From assembly GCA_949747905.1 (NCBI GenBank), contig CATKEF010000058.1, positions 1-54,162 on the forward strand: a stretch of DNA of 54,162 nucleotides, written 5' to 3'. Below, in pieces: positions 27,279-36,377 of this stretch. Position numbers and translations under genes: made by a program. The notes under the pieces are model-generated. The model ran no database searches, was not told the DNA's origin, and saw only the letters and a program-made list of their open reading frames with translations. How positions within the stretch are numbered: position 1 is the first letter of the stretch; every line of letters starts with the position of its first letter. The DNA is from an uncultured Eubacteriales bacterium (lineage in GTDB: Bacteria > Bacillota > Clostridia > Christensenellales > Borkfalkiaceae).

Positions 27279-27876
27279 TAAGGTTCTCCTCCGCCTGACT
27301 CCTGCGAACATAGAGAGCCCGCAAAGAATGCGCGGGAATTACTTTACCTCTATGCACCGCGGCGGCAAGACACTGCCCAGCGTCAAGCCCGACATAATTG
27401 TCGAACGGCAAATTCTCAAAACCGAACAGCGGAAATTCAAGCGCGCGCACATCTTCCTCAGACATATAGCAGGGCGGGAACACCACTTCTCCGCCTTTGC
27501 CGTAGCCGCAGACGTAATAATGCGAATGCGCGGCGTCTATTACGACGTAAAAATTTTCACTGTTGACATTATATGCTATCAAATCGAACGAAGTGACGCC
27601 GAGAACGGGCTTGTCCGCACCGAGCGCAAAGCCCTTTGCCGCCGATATTCCGATTCTTATACCCGTGAAAGACCCCGGACCGGTTACAGCCGCAAAAAAA
27701 TCGCATTCTTCGGGACGAAGTTCCGCCTCGTCCAGCGCTTTTTGCACCTCGTCCATCAAAATGACCGAATGTCGCATCGCACAGTCCGTTCCGTGACGCA
27801 AAACACGCTTATCGCCTTTCTGCGCAAGCACGGTAAGATAGCGTGAAGACGTATCTATCGCAAGAAAATTACTCAT
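27253..27876 (-). CDS. tsaB: tRNA threonylcarbamoyladenosine biosynthesis protein TsaB
   Basis: 207 residues from the ATG at MSNFLAIDTSS, overlapping the tsaE end by 8 bases. ASKHA fold: N-terminal LAIDTSSRYLTV, and the signature VTGPGSFTGIRIGISAAKGFA. TsaB scaffolds TsaD in t6A37 synthesis on tRNAs reading ANN codons. Partner TsaE is directly upstream; tsaD is not in the window. Confidence 0.95.
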   Translation of the reverse strand: MSNFLAIDTSSRYLTVLAQKGDKRVLRHGTDCAMRHSVILMDEVQKALDEAELRPEECDFFAAVTGPGSFTGIRIGISAAKGFALGADKPVLGVTSFDLIAYNVNSENFYVVIDAAHSHYYVCGYGKGGEVVFPPCYMSEEDVRALEFPLFGFENLPFDNYVGLDAGQCLAAAVHRGKVIPAHSLRALYVRRSQAEENLNADKKVEI

Positions 27877-28273
27877 ATATGATTTTCCTCTCGTCTTCAC
27901 CCGTTTTTTCTATAGTTACGCTTTTGCACGCGGGAGGAAGGACGTCGGCAATGTTTTCCGCCCACTCCACAAGGCAAACGCCGTCCGAATAAAAATAATC
28001 GCAAAGACCGAGCGCCTCTGCCTGCGCGCCCGAACCCAGTCGGTAACAATCGAAATGATACAACCGCCCCGAATAATCGTTCATATAGGCGAAAGTGGGA
28101 CTGAGCACCTCTTCCTTTATCCCGAGACCGCGGGCAACGCCTTTGGAGAACACCGTCTTACCCGCACCCATTTCGCCTTTCAGGATAACGACGTCGCCGC
28201 CCGAAAGCCGCCGTGCATACTCCTCGGCAAACTTCAGAGTATCTTCGGGGCTCTTAGATAAAAAAACTGCCAT
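27869..28273 (-). CDS. tsaE: tRNA threonylcarbamoyladenosine biosynthesis ATPase TsaE
   Basis: 134 residues. P-loop ATPase: Walker A LKGEMGAGKTVFSKGVARGLG, SPTFAYMNDY and LYHFDCYRL motifs, and LVEWAENI, all typical of TsaE (YjeE). It drives the TsaB-TsaD cycle in t6A synthesis. No ribosome site precedes the ATG, and the predicted transcription start is only 1-3 bases upstream, so the mRNA may be leaderless. First gene of the tsaE-tsaB-rimI-hydrolase-murF operon. Confidence 0.95.
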   Translation of the reverse strand: MAVFLSKSPEDTLKFAEEYARRLSGGDVVILKGEMGAGKTVFSKGVARGLGIKEEVLSPTFAYMNDYSGRLYHFDCYRLGSGAQAEALGLCDYFYSDGVCLVEWAENIADVLPPACKSVTIEKTGEDERKIIYE

Positions 28274-28310
28274 ACGGTTATATTATAAACCGTACGGCAA
28301 CATTTTGCAA
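28273..28310 (-). promoter_or_regulatory. tsaE operon promoter with inverted repeat over the -10
   Basis: -35 TTGCAA (28305-28310) and -10 TATAAT (28282-28287), spacing 17. A TACGGTT/AACCGTA inverted repeat (28273-28279 and 28288-28294) brackets the -10, like an operator. The -10 lies 8 bases before the start codon. Confidence 0.7.
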
Positions 28311-28313
28311 TAA

Positions 28314-29018
28314 TTAAATTTGCGTTTTCTTCTTTTTTTTCGGATTGTCGAACTTCTCGCTCGTCATTTTAATCAGGTGCGACAGCGGTTTGTAAATCAG
28401 AACCACTATTGCGGAGATGCTTACCGTCTTTATAAAGTTAAATAAAAGCGCCCAGTACCATAAATCGATAAAAAGCTGCTTACCCGACTCCCATGTTCCG
28501 CCGAACGCGACGGTAAACGCGGGAAAATTCAGAAAATAATTTACGGGCATGGAAACAATACATGCGGAAACGCACCCGACGGCAAGCGTCCACAAAACGG
28601 TTTTTATGTTTTTGTGCTTTATGTAAATTAAGGCGGGTATAAGAACGTGAGGAAGAACAAACAAAACGTTTGCCAGCTCGCCCACGAACGCAGTGTGCCC
28701 CACGGTAATCGCATGCAACAGCTCTTTGAGCACCGCGATTATCACGCCCGCAACGGGCCCGAGAGAAAAACCGCCGAGCAAAACGAATACGTTGGAAAAG
28801 TCCAGTTTCAAAAAGTCGACGGGCGACCCCGGCAGCAACGAAAAATCAAGCAGTCCGACGGCATACGACAGTGCAACGAATAGCGCCATATACGCTATGC
28901 GCGTAGCCGTAAAATACTTTGCGAAATTCGCCCCGATATTTCTTTTTGCTTTACCCCCGTCGGCAGCCGCGCAAGCGCTCTCTTCCTCCGCCGAAATGTT
29001 TTCTTCGTTATTTTCCAT
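28314..29018 (-). CDS. ribU: ECF transporter S component for riboflavin (RibU)
   Basis: 234 residues from an ATG with AGGAGAG. A charged N-tail (about 35 residues) precedes six membrane segments. Features fit the RibU branch: AYMALFVALSYAVG, DFLKLDFSNVFVLLGGFSLGPVAGVI and LANVLFVLP. The S component binds riboflavin and docks on a shared EcfAA'T module, which is not in this window. The FMN riboswitch upstream makes the substrate assignment firm. Lysine-rich C-terminus. Confidence 0.93.
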   Translation of the reverse strand: MENNEENISAEEESACAAADGGKAKRNIGANFAKYFTATRIAYMALFVALSYAVGLLDFSLLPGSPVDFLKLDFSNVFVLLGGFSLGPVAGVIIAVLKELLHAITVGHTAFVGELANVLFVLPHVLIPALIYIKHKNIKTVLWTLAVGCVSACIVSMPVNYFLNFPAFTVAFGGTWESGKQLFIDLWYWALLFNFIKTVSISAIVVLIYKPLSHLIKMTSEKFDNPKKKKKTQI

Positions 29019-29030
29019 AATAACTCTCCT

Positions 29031-29064
29031 GAAAATAAAATAAGCGCTCCGAAAAAAGGAGCGC
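29031..29064 (-). terminator. Expression-platform terminator of the FMN riboswitch
   Basis: GCGCTCC, a seven-base loop TTTTTTC and GGAGCGC, followed by TTATTTTATTTT, between the aptamer and the ribU ribosome site. It should form when FMN is bound. Confidence 0.85.
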
Positions 29065-29093
29065 AATTAAAAACGGAATAACCGCTTTGAATT

Positions 29094-29212
29094 CTTTTCG
29101 TATCCGGACTGTACCGTCGGTTACGGAATTTCACCGTATCGGGAATGCGAACGCGCATCTTCGCGGACTGTAACCGCCGGTGGGGAATTTCACCCCGCCC
29201 CAAAGAATATCT
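29094..29212 (-). ncRNA. FMN riboswitch (RFN element)
   Basis: Minus strand carries the conserved blocks GGGGCGGGGTGAAATTCCCC, ACCGGCGGTTACAGTCCGCG, GGTGAAATTCCGTAACCGACGG and TACAGTCCGGATACGAAAAGAA (each cut here to 20-22 bases or fewer by block), in the usual order. It senses FMN and turns off ribU by the terminator at 29031-29064. Confidence 0.96.
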
Positions 29213-29227
29213 GTAAATTGTATATTC

Positions 29228-29256
29228 ATTATATAACGACGTTATTCCGCTGTCAA
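29228..29256 (-). promoter_or_regulatory. Promoter of the FMN riboswitch-ribU transcript
   Basis: Perfect consensus: -35 TTGACA (29251-29256), 17-bp spacer, -10 TATAAT (29228-29233). The aptamer begins about 15 bases downstream. Confidence 0.9.
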
Positions 29257-29267
29257 GCGAATAACAT

Positions 29268-29300
29268 AAAAATTAACGGAGCCCGCAGTTGCGGACTCCG
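29268..29300 (-). terminator. Terminator of cassette B
   Basis: CGGAGTCCGC, AACT loop region and GCGGGCTCCG form a strong stem followed by TTAATTTTT, just after the GH3-3 stop. Confidence 0.85.
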
Positions 29301-29317
29301 TAAAATTTATACTCCGT

Positions 29318-32300
29318 TTAAACGTCGGTTTCGTCTGCGCTTTCAGGTTCCGCTTCCGTTGCTGACGCTTTCTTTTTAAGCGTCTTACGTACAATCAGAA
29401 CACCCCAGAGAGCAAATGCGGCGACCGCAGCGCAATCCGCAACAATCAGAATAACGACCCAGACGGGCAAAAGCATTCCGACGATGTTGTACTCCATAAT
29501 GTTGCTGTTGGCAACGGTATACAGAATATGCTTGGTTGCGTTTCTCAGACAAGCAAGCTGCGTTGCGTCCGCGTTCTGATACTCCGGAATCTTCTGCCCC
29601 TGAATGAGCATAAGGTCGCCGCCTGCACGGATTACCTGCTCCTGATTGATATAATCGGTCAGACCGTAGTCGTCGATTACCATTCCCCTGAATCCCCACT
29701 CGTCGCGAAGGACCTGCGTAAGCAATCTGTAATCTCCTCCCGCCCATACGGTACCGATGCGGTTGAACGACGACATCATAGCCGTTGCGCCGCCCTCTTT
29801 TACAGCGATTTCAAACGGTTTAAAGTAAATTTCGCGCATACACTGCTCGTTTGCCCAAGTAATGAGTCCGTTGGAGTCGCGGTTTGTCTCCTGGTCGTTT
29901 ACGGCAAAATGCTTCATATAGCAATAGACGCCTTTTGTCTTGCATCCTTTAATCACTTCCGCAGCCATTTTGCCGGAAATAAAGCCGTCCTCGGAATAAT
30001 ACTCCCAGTTTCTGCCGCCGAAAGGCGTACGATGAATATTCGCCGCGGGCGCATACCAACCGGTATAATGCAAGCCGTCCCTCGTAGCGACAAGCGCTTC
30101 GTTGCCGAGCGCAACTCCCATTCCGAACGCAAGCTCGATATTCCAGGTTGCGCCAAGAACGCTTTCCGCCGCGTACGTGCACGTTCCGGTAGGCGAAGAC
30201 GCCATAAAACTGGTAATTCCGCTCGGTCCGTCGGAATCGTTCGTCTTGGGTTTCCCCACTTTGTCGAGCGCGATGGTGGTAAACGCTCCCGAACCTATCA
30301 TGGTTGCCATATCTTCCGCGCTGAGCTGGTCCAGAAGAAGCTCCCAGCCTTCCGCGTAAGTTTTACCCAAAAGCTGTTTTTTTGCTTCGTTATCCGCAAT
30401 TTCTTTCTCGGACAAGCCTTCGTCGCTGCTCTTTATTCCGAGTTTTTCCTCGGTAAATTTCGTCTTGTTATCGGTATAATCGATTCCGACGAAAAACGCG
30501 AGTTTAAGTCCGTAATTCTTATTCGTATCTTTCATAACGTCGGTATACCAGGGTTTGCCCTCGTCATCCTTCGTCCATGAAAGTGACTGATGGAATTCTT
30601 TCGTGACTTCCCTTTCCGCTTCCGTAGGCGTTGCAGGCATACCCGTCCATCCGTTTCTCGAAAGATAAGTTTCGATATGTCCGCTTACTTCGTCGAACAG
30701 ATTTTCAACGTCTACTCCCGTAGCGCCGTCCGTCTTGTAATTTACCGATTGCGCCAGGGTGCAATCATAGCTTTCGGCGAAATCGTGAGCGTTTCTCGCA
30801 ACGTGCACGGTGTAAGTGCCCGCTTCGAGTTCGTAGCCGCGGTTGTCGTTTCCGTTGGCGTCGGAATAGTCGTAAGATTTCATATCTTCGACCTTCATTT
30901 CAATTGTTACGGTATCCTTTTCACCGGGCTGCAAAAGTTTGGTTTTTGCAAATCCCCCCAGTACTATGTGCGACTTTTCAATGCCGCCGGGAGTATAGGG
31001 CGAAGTATAATAAAGCTGTACCACGTCCTTGCCCGCATACATAGAATCCGCTCTGTTTGTGACCTCCACAGTAACGGAAATCGTCCCATCGGCGGTCAAC
31101 GCCGTCTCGGGCGCGGAGATAACTTTCCAATCGAAATTCGAATAAGAAAGTCCGTAACCGAAAGGATAAACAACGTTTGCGGCGTACCACTCATCGTCGC
31201 CGTAGCCACGCGTTTCGTAATAGCGATACCCCACATATATGCCCTCTTCGTAGTCCACGAAATAGCCGCTGTTGCGCCGCTTTCCCTTTTCGTCTATATA
31301 GTAATATCTGTTGGCGCCGTCCACGTTATTTGTTCCGAAATTGGCAACCGCGGGCGAAGCGAGGAAATCAGCCGCGTAGGTATCGGTCGTATGCCCCGAC
31401 GGATTGACCTCGCCGTTCAGTACTCTGCCGACGGCAAGCATTCCAGACGTACCGGGAAAACCTATCCACATTATGCCTTTGAGTTTGGAACTGTATAAAT
31501 CGCTCGAAGTATTCTCCGCAAAATTCAGCTCGAAACTGCCGGGCGTGTTAAGAAGAATTACAACTTTGTCGAAACGGCTGTAAAGCTCCTTCAAAAGCGC
31601 CTTTTCGTTGGCGTCAAGTTCCAGATAGTGGTCGGAAGCCGCGCCTGCGCCTGCAACGGGACTGCCATCCGACTCGCTTACGTACATAGTACGGGGCAAA
31701 TCGAAGCCTTCGCCGCCTATACGCGAAACAACCATTATTGCCGCGTCCTTATATTCGTTACAGCTGCTCCATTCCGTCGCGGAATAAGAAGCCAACGGGG
31801 TTTCGCCCGTTGCGAAGCCGAAAACCTTATCTCCCATTCCGGGGTTATCCGCCCTGCCCGCGCCAGATTTGTTGGAATTTTCGTAGAAAGATTTAAGGGT
31901 TTTATTAACTTTGAATTCTGCGCGTTCCAGGCTGGTGTATAAATCGGTCATCTCGCCCTGTCCCACGCTCGAACCAGAACCGCCGTAAACCATATTCACG
32001 GAATTTTTCCCGAAAACGCTTATTTTGCTGCCCTCGGCGAGGGGAAGCGCGTTATCTTCGTTTTTGAGAAGAACTATTCCTTCCTCCTCTACCGCGACGG
32101 TAAACTCGTTCGCGGCGGCAACAGCCTGAGCCTTTGTCTGATAATCGGCAATATATTGCCTTTCGCCGTCGAAATCGCCCAGAACGGCGCGTTCGCCGCC
32201 GAAAACTATATTCAGCGTTCCGCTTATAATTCCGACCTGAGTGACGACAACGGATATAACTAGCAGCAGCGCCGTAAGCACGGAGGATACCATAAGCCAC

Positions 32301-32365
32301 ACCCGAGTATCCGTATGCCGCCACAAAAATTTAAAAGCGTCATTGATTTTATTGAAAACTTTCAT
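29318..32365 (-). CDS. Membrane-anchored GH3 glycosidase with inverted domain order (GH3-3)
   Basis: 1015 residues; ATG with AAAGGAGCGG. Close paralog of GH3-1: N-terminal membrane segment (about 24-45), sandwich domain (GKNSVNMVYGGSGS) with likely acid/base Glu219 in RIGGEGFDLPR, FnIII (YPFGYGLSYSNF), linker, barrel with KHFAVNDQETNRDSNGL, GRNWEYYSED and nucleophile Asp899 in VIDDYG, and a C-terminal membrane segment with acidic tail. It is last in cassette B, after the small lipoprotein. It should act on short beta-linked glycans at the outer face of the membrane. Same nucleophile position number as GH3-1, showing how well the two align. Substrate unknown. Confidence 0.92.
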   Translation of the reverse strand: MKVFNKINDAFKFLWRHTDTRVWLMVSSVLTALLLVISVVVTQVGIISGTLNIVFGGERAVLGDFDGERQYIADYQTKAQAVAAANEFTVAVEEEGIVLLKNEDNALPLAEGSKISVFGKNSVNMVYGGSGSSVGQGEMTDLYTSLERAEFKVNKTLKSFYENSNKSGAGRADNPGMGDKVFGFATGETPLASYSATEWSSCNEYKDAAIMVVSRIGGEGFDLPRTMYVSESDGSPVAGAGAASDHYLELDANEKALLKELYSRFDKVVILLNTPGSFELNFAENTSSDLYSSKLKGIMWIGFPGTSGMLAVGRVLNGEVNPSGHTTDTYAADFLASPAVANFGTNNVDGANRYYYIDEKGKRRNSGYFVDYEEGIYVGYRYYETRGYGDDEWYAANVVYPFGYGLSYSNFDWKVISAPETALTADGTISVTVEVTNRADSMYAGKDVVQLYYTSPYTPGGIEKSHIVLGGFAKTKLLQPGEKDTVTIEMKVEDMKSYDYSDANGNDNRGYELEAGTYTVHVARNAHDFAESYDCTLAQSVNYKTDGATGVDVENLFDEVSGHIETYLSRNGWTGMPATPTEAEREVTKEFHQSLSWTKDDEGKPWYTDVMKDTNKNYGLKLAFFVGIDYTDNKTKFTEEKLGIKSSDEGLSEKEIADNEAKKQLLGKTYAEGWELLLDQLSAEDMATMIGSGAFTTIALDKVGKPKTNDSDGPSGITSFMASSPTGTCTYAAESVLGATWNIELAFGMGVALGNEALVATRDGLHYTGWYAPAANIHRTPFGGRNWEYYSEDGFISGKMAAEVIKGCKTKGVYCYMKHFAVNDQETNRDSNGLITWANEQCMREIYFKPFEIAVKEGGATAMMSSFNRIGTVWAGGDYRLLTQVLRDEWGFRGMVIDDYGLTDYINQEQVIRAGGDLMLIQGQKIPEYQNADATQLACLRNATKHILYTVANSNIMEYNIVGMLLPVWVVILIVADCAAVAAFALWGVLIVRKTLKKKASATEAEPESADETDV

Positions 32366-32380
32366 AACCGCTCCTTTGAA

Positions 32381-32409
32381 AAAGTCGGAAAGTTAATCTT
32401 TCCGACTTT
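32381..32409 (-). repeat. Stem-loop between cassette B lipoprotein and GH3-3
   Basis: A 12-bp perfect stem (AAAGTCGGAAAG with CTTTCCGACTTT, 5-base loop) followed by two T and C. It resembles a weak terminator and may lower GH3-3 expression relative to the lipoprotein. Confidence 0.6.
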
Positions 32410-32414
32410 ATACT

Positions 32415-33053
32415 TTAACCGATATTGTCGGTAACGGGTGTCCATGTAAGCGAGGCTTCAGTCGTCAGAAATATTGCGTCTATCGAAGGTCCGCCCGATT
32501 TGCCGTTTACATAATCGTTTTCGCCGATTGTGAGCGTAACGGTATTCTTACCCGCAACAAGATTGACGGTTCCGATATCGTACTTTTTGAACTGACGTTT
32601 GTTCATGCTCGTATTGTTGTCTTTGACGTTTTGTTCGGAATACGTTACGGCGCTACCGTTAACCTTTACGATAAAAGTCGACGGGCTTATTTTAATAGCC
32701 TGCATCCCCTCCGCGGGAGTAAGCCCTATTTTGAGATTTGCCGTCGCCGCTTTGTCGGAATTGATTTCGAAAGTTATAGTCAAACCTTTTTTATGAGTAA
32801 AACCGATATAATATCCGTTGCTCGCATTGGTTGCAGACAAAATCATATCCGTCCCTTCCGCAGCATTGGAAGAACCGGCGCCCACAAGTCCGTCAACATC
32901 GGTATATTCAGCTTCGAACGTAAACTCGTTACCGTTGACTGTAGTACTACCGTTCCCGCCTTCACCGGGGTCGTCTCCGCCGCATGCCGCAAAACCGAAA
33001 GCGCATGCCGAAACAGCGGCTCCCGCAAGTAAAAATTTAATAAATTTATTCAT
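32415..33053 (-). CDS. Small lipoprotein with carbohydrate-binding-like module
   Basis: 212 residues; ATG with AAAAGGAG. Lipobox FAAC (Cys24), a Gly/Asp-rich linker, then one beta-rich domain starting FTFEAEYTDVDG and ending LTWTPVTDNIG. The same domain forms the C-terminus of the five-Ig lipoprotein of cassette A and a related one lies in the esterase at 1410-3911. The EAE(Y/D) opening and later GGPSID are reminiscent of CBM6/CBM35-type jelly rolls. Lying between two GH3 genes, it probably binds the glycan that they degrade, or acts as a solute-capture protein. It lacks the Ig stalk of its cassette A counterpart. Confidence 0.78.
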   Translation of the reverse strand: MNKFIKFLLAGAAVSACAFGFAACGGDDPGEGGNGSTTVNGNEFTFEAEYTDVDGLVGAGSSNAAEGTDMILSATNASNGYYIGFTHKKGLTITFEINSDKAATANLKIGLTPAEGMQAIKISPSTFIVKVNGSAVTYSEQNVKDNNTSMNKRQFKKYDIGTVNLVAGKNTVTLTIGENDYVNGKSGGPSIDAIFLTTEASLTWTPVTDNIG

Positions 33054-33079
33054 AATAATATCTCCTTTTTTTACTTCAA

Positions 33080-33104
33080 GTTGGGGAGAAGCAATCTCCC
33101 CAAC
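33080..33104 (-). repeat. Intergenic stem-loop in cassette B
   Basis: GTTGGGGAGA and TCTCCCCAAC form a 10-bp perfect stem with a 5-base loop before the lipoprotein ribosome site, preceded on the minus strand by ATTGTTTCGGTTGGG. Both the position and the lead sequence match the cassette A element at 12297-12341. Confidence 0.65.
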
Positions 33105-33134
33105 CGAAACAATCTTTAATTAACAAACCGATAA

Positions 33135-36100
33135 TCAGTCGTTTTTGCTTTTAGCTCTTCTTACCGCAAGCAAAGTAACCGCAAGAGCGGACAATCCGAG
33201 CGTAACAAGTATAGCCGAGCCGAATCCTATGGATGAATTACATCCTCCGGACGTACCGCCTTCGCCGCTTACGAACAGAGTGTAGGTCTGAGTCGCGGAT
33301 TCATAGCCGTTCGCCGAAGCCGTAACGGTTATATCGAACGCGCCCGCCTCGGTGGGGGTACCTGATACTACGCCCGTCTTAGAATCTATCGAAAGTCCTG
33401 CGGGAAGTCCCGTCGCCGAATAAGTTATCTCGTCGTAAGCATACAGAGTGTTGAGTTCCGCAAGGTCTTCTCCGCCGAGCGTTGCGCTGTAAGACGAACC
33501 CGTTTTCGCCGTATTGACAAAATCTTTGTTTGCGTTGAGCACTACCTTAGCTCCGCATGGAGCGCCCATAGCGTTGGAATTGAGCACCGTCCAGAGTATA
33601 TTCTTGGTAGCGTTGCGGAGCGCTTTTACGCCCGTTGCCGTCGTTGTCGTTTTATCGGTTACTTCACATACGCCCATGCCTCCCGAAAGTACGAGGTCTC
33701 CGCCCGCGCGGACCATAGCGTCGCCGTCCATCATTCCTTTATATATCGCTATATCGGTAATGACAAAGCCCTTGAAGCCCCATTCGCCTCTCAGAAGGTC
33801 CGTTAAAAGCGCCTTGTTGCAGCCCGCCCAGGTATAACCTATACGGTTAAACGCAGACATGGCAGCTCTTGCTTTACCTTCCTTAACCGCAAGCTCATAA
33901 GCCTGGAAATAAATTTCACGCATAGTCTGCTCGGAAGCCCATACCGCCATACCCGCGGTCTTTCCGGTTTCCGCATTGCCCATTTGTCCGCGGTAACTGA
34001 ATACACCCGCTCCGTCGTTGTGAAGCGCAAAATGTTTTATGAAAAGATAACCGCCCTTGGAGTTGAGTCCGCGGCTTACGCCCGCGACAATTTTGCCCAT
34101 CAAAAATCCATCTTCCGAATAATATTCGGTATATCTTGCGTCGAACGCCGAACGATGCAAATTCATACCGGGAGCGTACCAACCGGTGTATGCGGAAATT
34201 CCCGCGCCGTCGGTTCTGTCCGAGGAACCCCAGAGTCCCTGTTCGCCTATCATAACGCCCATTTCCTCAGCAAGCTCAACGTTCCAGGTGGAAGCGATTA
34301 CGGGTTCGGAAGCGAATCTGTTATAGGGAGTACCCGAGACGCCGGTACCTGTCCATCCGAGAGGTCCGTCCGTATCGAGCGAATAAGGTTTGCCTATATA
34401 ATCGAGAGCTTCGGAATGGAAACCGCCGTTATTAAATAATTCAACCATTTCTTCTACGGTGAGCTGATTTAAAAGCTGTTCCCACATAGGGTCATCGTAA
34501 GTTTTGCCCGCAAGGTCGGCAAGTTTGATTTCCGCGACATCCGGTCTGGTGGCGGAGTTCGCCTGCGTAGGCATAACGTCGTTGGAATCATCCGTTACGA
34601 CGGGCTTGAATTTTTCGTATTCTTCCGCAGTGAGTTTGCTTCTCTCTTCCTCGGTAACAACCGTGGGCATTGTGCCCGCGAAATTCGCTCTCGAAAGTCC
34701 TTTCTTGACGCTGAATTTGTTATCGGCGTATTCATTACTGTCCTCGAAAAGGTTCTTCGATTCGCTCTTTACGTTTGCGGTTTCACCTAACGTATAGGTT
34801 CTGCTTTCGACAAAATCGTGAGCACTTCTGGCAAGTCTTACCACGTAGTCGCCCGCATCGAGTTCATAACCCTTGTTATTGTTTTTATTTGCGTCGTTGT
34901 AATCGTAGGAGGACATATCTTCCACTTTGATTGTAAGCGACACCGTTTCCGACTCGCCGGGTTTAAGTTCCTTGGTCTTTGCGAACGCACCCAGTTCAAC
35001 GTAAGATTTTTCTATTTCTCCCGTTTTGTAGGGCGCCGTATAGTAAAGCTCAACAACGTCCTTGCCCGCGACATTACCCGAGTTGGTAACTTTTACGTCG
35101 AATCTAATCGTTCCGTCGGGCTGAACCGCTCCCGCAGGAGTGGAACTGCTCAAAAGCTCCCAGCTGAAATTCGTATACGACAGACCGTGACCGAAAGTAT
35201 AGGAGACATTATTGTTATACCACTCCCAGTTATCGGTTTTGCCGCCCTCTTCGTAACCGCGAGTCTCCCAATAACGGTAACCCACGTAAATACCCTCTTC
35301 GTATTCTACGAAATAGGTGTTCGTAGCCGCATCATTGAGCTTATAAGTTTTATAGGTATCGTTGCCGGTACCCATCATATCCATCATATCGGCAATTCCC
35401 AACTTATTGTAATTCACATACGACGGAGTTGCAGTCTGGTCAACCGCATAGGTGTCCACAAGTCTGCCGGAAGGGTTGATGTCGCCGTTCAAAAGATGAC
35501 CGGTGACGTCAAGTCCGTTGGTTCCTGCTTCGCCGATAAGTAAAATAGCGTCTATACTGTCGTTTTTCTTCAACCAGTCGATTTCCATAGGCACTGATTT
35601 GTTTATTAAAACTATTACCTTATCGAACTTTTCCGTAACGAAATTCACGAGAGCTTTCTGTGCTTCGCCGTATTGCAGCGCGTGTCCCGTTTCTCCCTGT
35701 TTTTTGCTGGTATTCCCGAGAATAATTACCGCCGCGTCGGCGTAGCTTTCATATGATTTTTCGAACGAAGGCAGCGAATACTGTTCCATATCTATATCCG
35801 CGTCGCCGTTAACCGTTTTGTCGGCGAGATAACCTTCATACATTCCTTTAAGTTTGGGATTTACTTCGAACTTCGCGTCCTCAAAGCTACTATAGAACGT
35901 GGAATCGAAGGTGACGGTTCCCGCGGAAGCCTCGGCGTCGTTTACCGAGCCGCCTCCGTTGGGGGCAATGGAGCCGTATCCGAACACGCTTATTTTATTT
36001 CCGCTTCTGGTTACGGTGGGTTCGTCGCCGGGTTTTGCCGCGGGTGTTTCCGTTTCCGTAATTTTAATGGGCAGAGCCGCGTTTTCATTCTTCAAAAGAA

Positions 36101-36323
36101 CCGCGCCTTCCGCCGCAATCTGATAGTTGAGTTCGAGACCTGCCTCCATCGCTTCGGCTTTACTGCCGTATGCCGACGTATAAGTGGTAAGCGAACTTTC
36201 TTTCTCCGAAGCCGCGTGAACGAAAGTGCGTACCGGCGCCGCTACGCCCGAAAGCGCTATAATTCCCGCAAGCGTAACTGCGGGGGCAAGAAGCAACTTA
36301 CCGGTTTTTGCCGTGTTTTTCAT
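33135..36323 (-). CDS. Secreted, anchored GH3-like protein with divergent active site (GH3-4)
   Basis: 1062 residues from an ATG with GGAGGA; the frame runs upstream through the promoter. Signal peptide about 1-37. Inverted GH3 order with FnIII (YTFGHGLSYTNF) and barrel. Nucleophile-position Asp857 is kept in FVITDIA, but the aromatic residue after Asp is Ile. The RxGGEGFD acid/base segment is replaced by SKKQGETGHAL, KHFAxNDQE by KHFALHNDGAG with an insertion, and GRNxEYY by DARYTEYY. A He_PIG Ig-like domain (LPAGLSIDSKTGVVSGTPTEAG cut to its core LPAGLSI ... SGTPT) and SGGCNSSIG, a membrane segment and RRAKSKND follow. First gene of cassette B. Activity may differ from the other three or be lost. 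Confidence 0.85.
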   Translation of the reverse strand: MKNTAKTGKLLLAPAVTLAGIIALSGVAAPVRTFVHAASEKESSLTTYTSAYGSKAEAMEAGLELNYQIAAEGAVLLKNENAALPIKITETETPAAKPGDEPTVTRSGNKISVFGYGSIAPNGGGSVNDAEASAGTVTFDSTFYSSFEDAKFEVNPKLKGMYEGYLADKTVNGDADIDMEQYSLPSFEKSYESYADAAVIILGNTSKKQGETGHALQYGEAQKALVNFVTEKFDKVIVLINKSVPMEIDWLKKNDSIDAILLIGEAGTNGLDVTGHLLNGDINPSGRLVDTYAVDQTATPSYVNYNKLGIADMMDMMGTGNDTYKTYKLNDAATNTYFVEYEEGIYVGYRYWETRGYEEGGKTDNWEWYNNNVSYTFGHGLSYTNFSWELLSSSTPAGAVQPDGTIRFDVKVTNSGNVAGKDVVELYYTAPYKTGEIEKSYVELGAFAKTKELKPGESETVSLTIKVEDMSSYDYNDANKNNNKGYELDAGDYVVRLARSAHDFVESRTYTLGETANVKSESKNLFEDSNEYADNKFSVKKGLSRANFAGTMPTVVTEEERSKLTAEEYEKFKPVVTDDSNDVMPTQANSATRPDVAEIKLADLAGKTYDDPMWEQLLNQLTVEEMVELFNNGGFHSEALDYIGKPYSLDTDGPLGWTGTGVSGTPYNRFASEPVIASTWNVELAEEMGVMIGEQGLWGSSDRTDGAGISAYTGWYAPGMNLHRSAFDARYTEYYSEDGFLMGKIVAGVSRGLNSKGGYLFIKHFALHNDGAGVFSYRGQMGNAETGKTAGMAVWASEQTMREIYFQAYELAVKEGKARAAMSAFNRIGYTWAGCNKALLTDLLRGEWGFKGFVITDIAIYKGMMDGDAMVRAGGDLVLSGGMGVCEVTDKTTTTATGVKALRNATKNILWTVLNSNAMGAPCGAKVVLNANKDFVNTAKTGSSYSATLGGEDLAELNTLYAYDEITYSATGLPAGLSIDSKTGVVSGTPTEAGAFDITVTASANGYESATQTYTLFVSGEGGTSGGCNSSIGFGSAILVTLGLSALAVTLLAVRRAKSKND

Positions 36324-36377
36324 GTATCTATTCCTCCAACGATTTTTCTTGCGGATTTTACCCCTGCAAGTGCTCAC

